A DNA stretch of 64,000 nt. Origin: Algibacter sp. L3A6. GTDB lineage: Bacteria; Bacteroidota; Bacteroidia; Flavobacteriales; Flavobacteriaceae. Made by a program: the position numbers and the translations under genes. The notes below the pieces were generated by a model. It was not told the origin of the DNA. It saw only the letters and a list, made by a program, of their open reading frames with translations, and searched no databases. The stretch is from positions 1-64,000 of the forward strand of contig NZ_CP047030.1 of NCBI RefSeq assembly GCF_009796825.1, read 5' to 3'. Position 1 is the first letter of the stretch; the number at the start of each line of letters is the position of its first letter. Below are positions 63,678 through 64,000 of the stretch, piece after piece.

Positions 63678-64000
63678 TTAAACACGAACATGGCCGTCTC
63701 CAAAAACATAATATTTATTGGTAACGAGTTCTTTTAAACCTAATGGTCCGCGATGGTGTAATTTATCTGTACTTATAGCAAGCTCTGCTCCTACACCTAT
63801 TTGTCCGCCATCGGTAAAACGTGTTGATGCGTTTTGATATACCACAGCACAATCTACTTGTTCCATGAATTTCTTAGCAATATCTGTATTAGTCGTCATG
63901 ACTGTAGCAGAATGTCCACCAGAATATTCGTTTATCTTTTCTATAGCATCAAAAACAGAATTTACTGTGCCAATACAACATTTCATTTCAAGAAATTCTT
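63678..64000 (-). CDS. proA: Glutamate-5-semialdehyde dehydrogenase (gamma-glutamyl phosphate reductase), C-terminal part
   Basis: Second step of proline synthesis: NADPH reduction of gamma-glutamyl phosphate. Only the C-terminal 107 or so codons are in the window; the frame stays open to base 64000. EFLEMKCCIGTV, YSGGHSATVMT, the QNASTRFTDGGQIGVGAELAIST block and HHRGPLGLKELVTNKYYVFGDGHVR are typical of ProA C-termini. The catalytic cysteine and NADP site lie outside. An ATG at 63986 is internal, not the start. Confidence 0.95.
   Translation of the reverse strand, partial: EFLEMKCCIGTVNSVFDAIEKINEYSGGHSATVMTTNTDIAKKFMEQVDCAVVYQNASTRFTDGGQIGVGAELAISTDKLHHRGPLGLKELVTNKYYVFGDGHVRV

Noticed and set aside
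1..64000. rRNA, tRNA, transposase, prophage, CRISPR-Cas or restriction genes
   Set aside because: Reading the gene products and the larger gaps, I found none of these.

Overview
The window is AT-rich chromosomal DNA from a member of the Bacteroidota, most likely a marine-type Flavobacteriaceae; the genus cannot be fixed from the sequence. The evidence is dnaA at the left edge (so the numbering probably starts near the replication origin), type IX secretion sorting tails, a TonB-dependent receptor with an N-terminal carboxypeptidase-regulatory-like domain, HtrA, RSH, Fur and DUF349 proteins of flavobacterial type, and promoters that repeatedly fit the Bacteroidota consensus TTG-N18/20-TAnnTTTG with no clear Shine-Dalgarno sequences. 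I see no rRNA, tRNA, insertion sequence, prophage, CRISPR array or defence locus. Most of the window is housekeeping.

Layout. 0.1-2.7 kb: dnaA, a low-molecular-weight phosphatase and an RsmI-like methyltransferase. 2.7-6.7 kb (minus): a lysozyme-fold protein, then the tightly packed dapF-GNAT-mltG-DUF2279 operon for peptidoglycan precursors and glycan-strand processing. 7-13.2 kb (plus): HtrA protease, a long GAPDH, a coiled-coil membrane protein, trmD, a DTW-domain tRNA-modifying enzyme and rplS. 13.3-14.0 kb: a gene-free gap ending in an orphan terminator. 14-18.9 kb: a galactose locus in which an SSS-family sodium/sugar symporter diverges from galM-galK-galT; the two promoters face apart around a perfect inverted repeat.

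19.4-29.1 kb: two adjacent, related type IX-secreted surface proteins of 889 and 2262 residues. The larger carries ten tandem PPC-like beta-sandwich repeats of 135 residues. 29-36.5 kb (minus): hisS, a DUF6495-like protein, a glycerophosphodiesterase-like lipoprotein, a TonB-dependent receptor and the rpsF-rpsR-rplI operon. 36.7-43.4 kb: a LytTR response regulator, priA, DUF2147, a YihY/BrkB membrane protein, nadC, rlmH and a ribosome hibernation factor. 43.5-48.8 kb: a 1621-residue multi-PAS histidine kinase with its single-domain response regulator.

49-64 kb: rdgB, a bifunctional (p)ppGpp enzyme, fur, purA, an OstA/LptA-like protein, a class III aminotransferase, a TPR protein, two tandem DUF368 (PopT-like) membrane proteins, aroE, a DUF349 protein, and the C-terminal part of proA running off the right edge.

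The least ordinary material is regulatory or repetitive: the 405-bp repeat array and shared C-terminal module of the two surface proteins, a direct-repeat operator at a promoter lacking a -33 box, helically phased GTTAAA repeats upstream of htrA and the LytTR gene, the orphan terminator at 13.85 kb, a terminator inside a convergent gene, and a terminator that abuts a start codon. No clearly new multi-gene system is evident.
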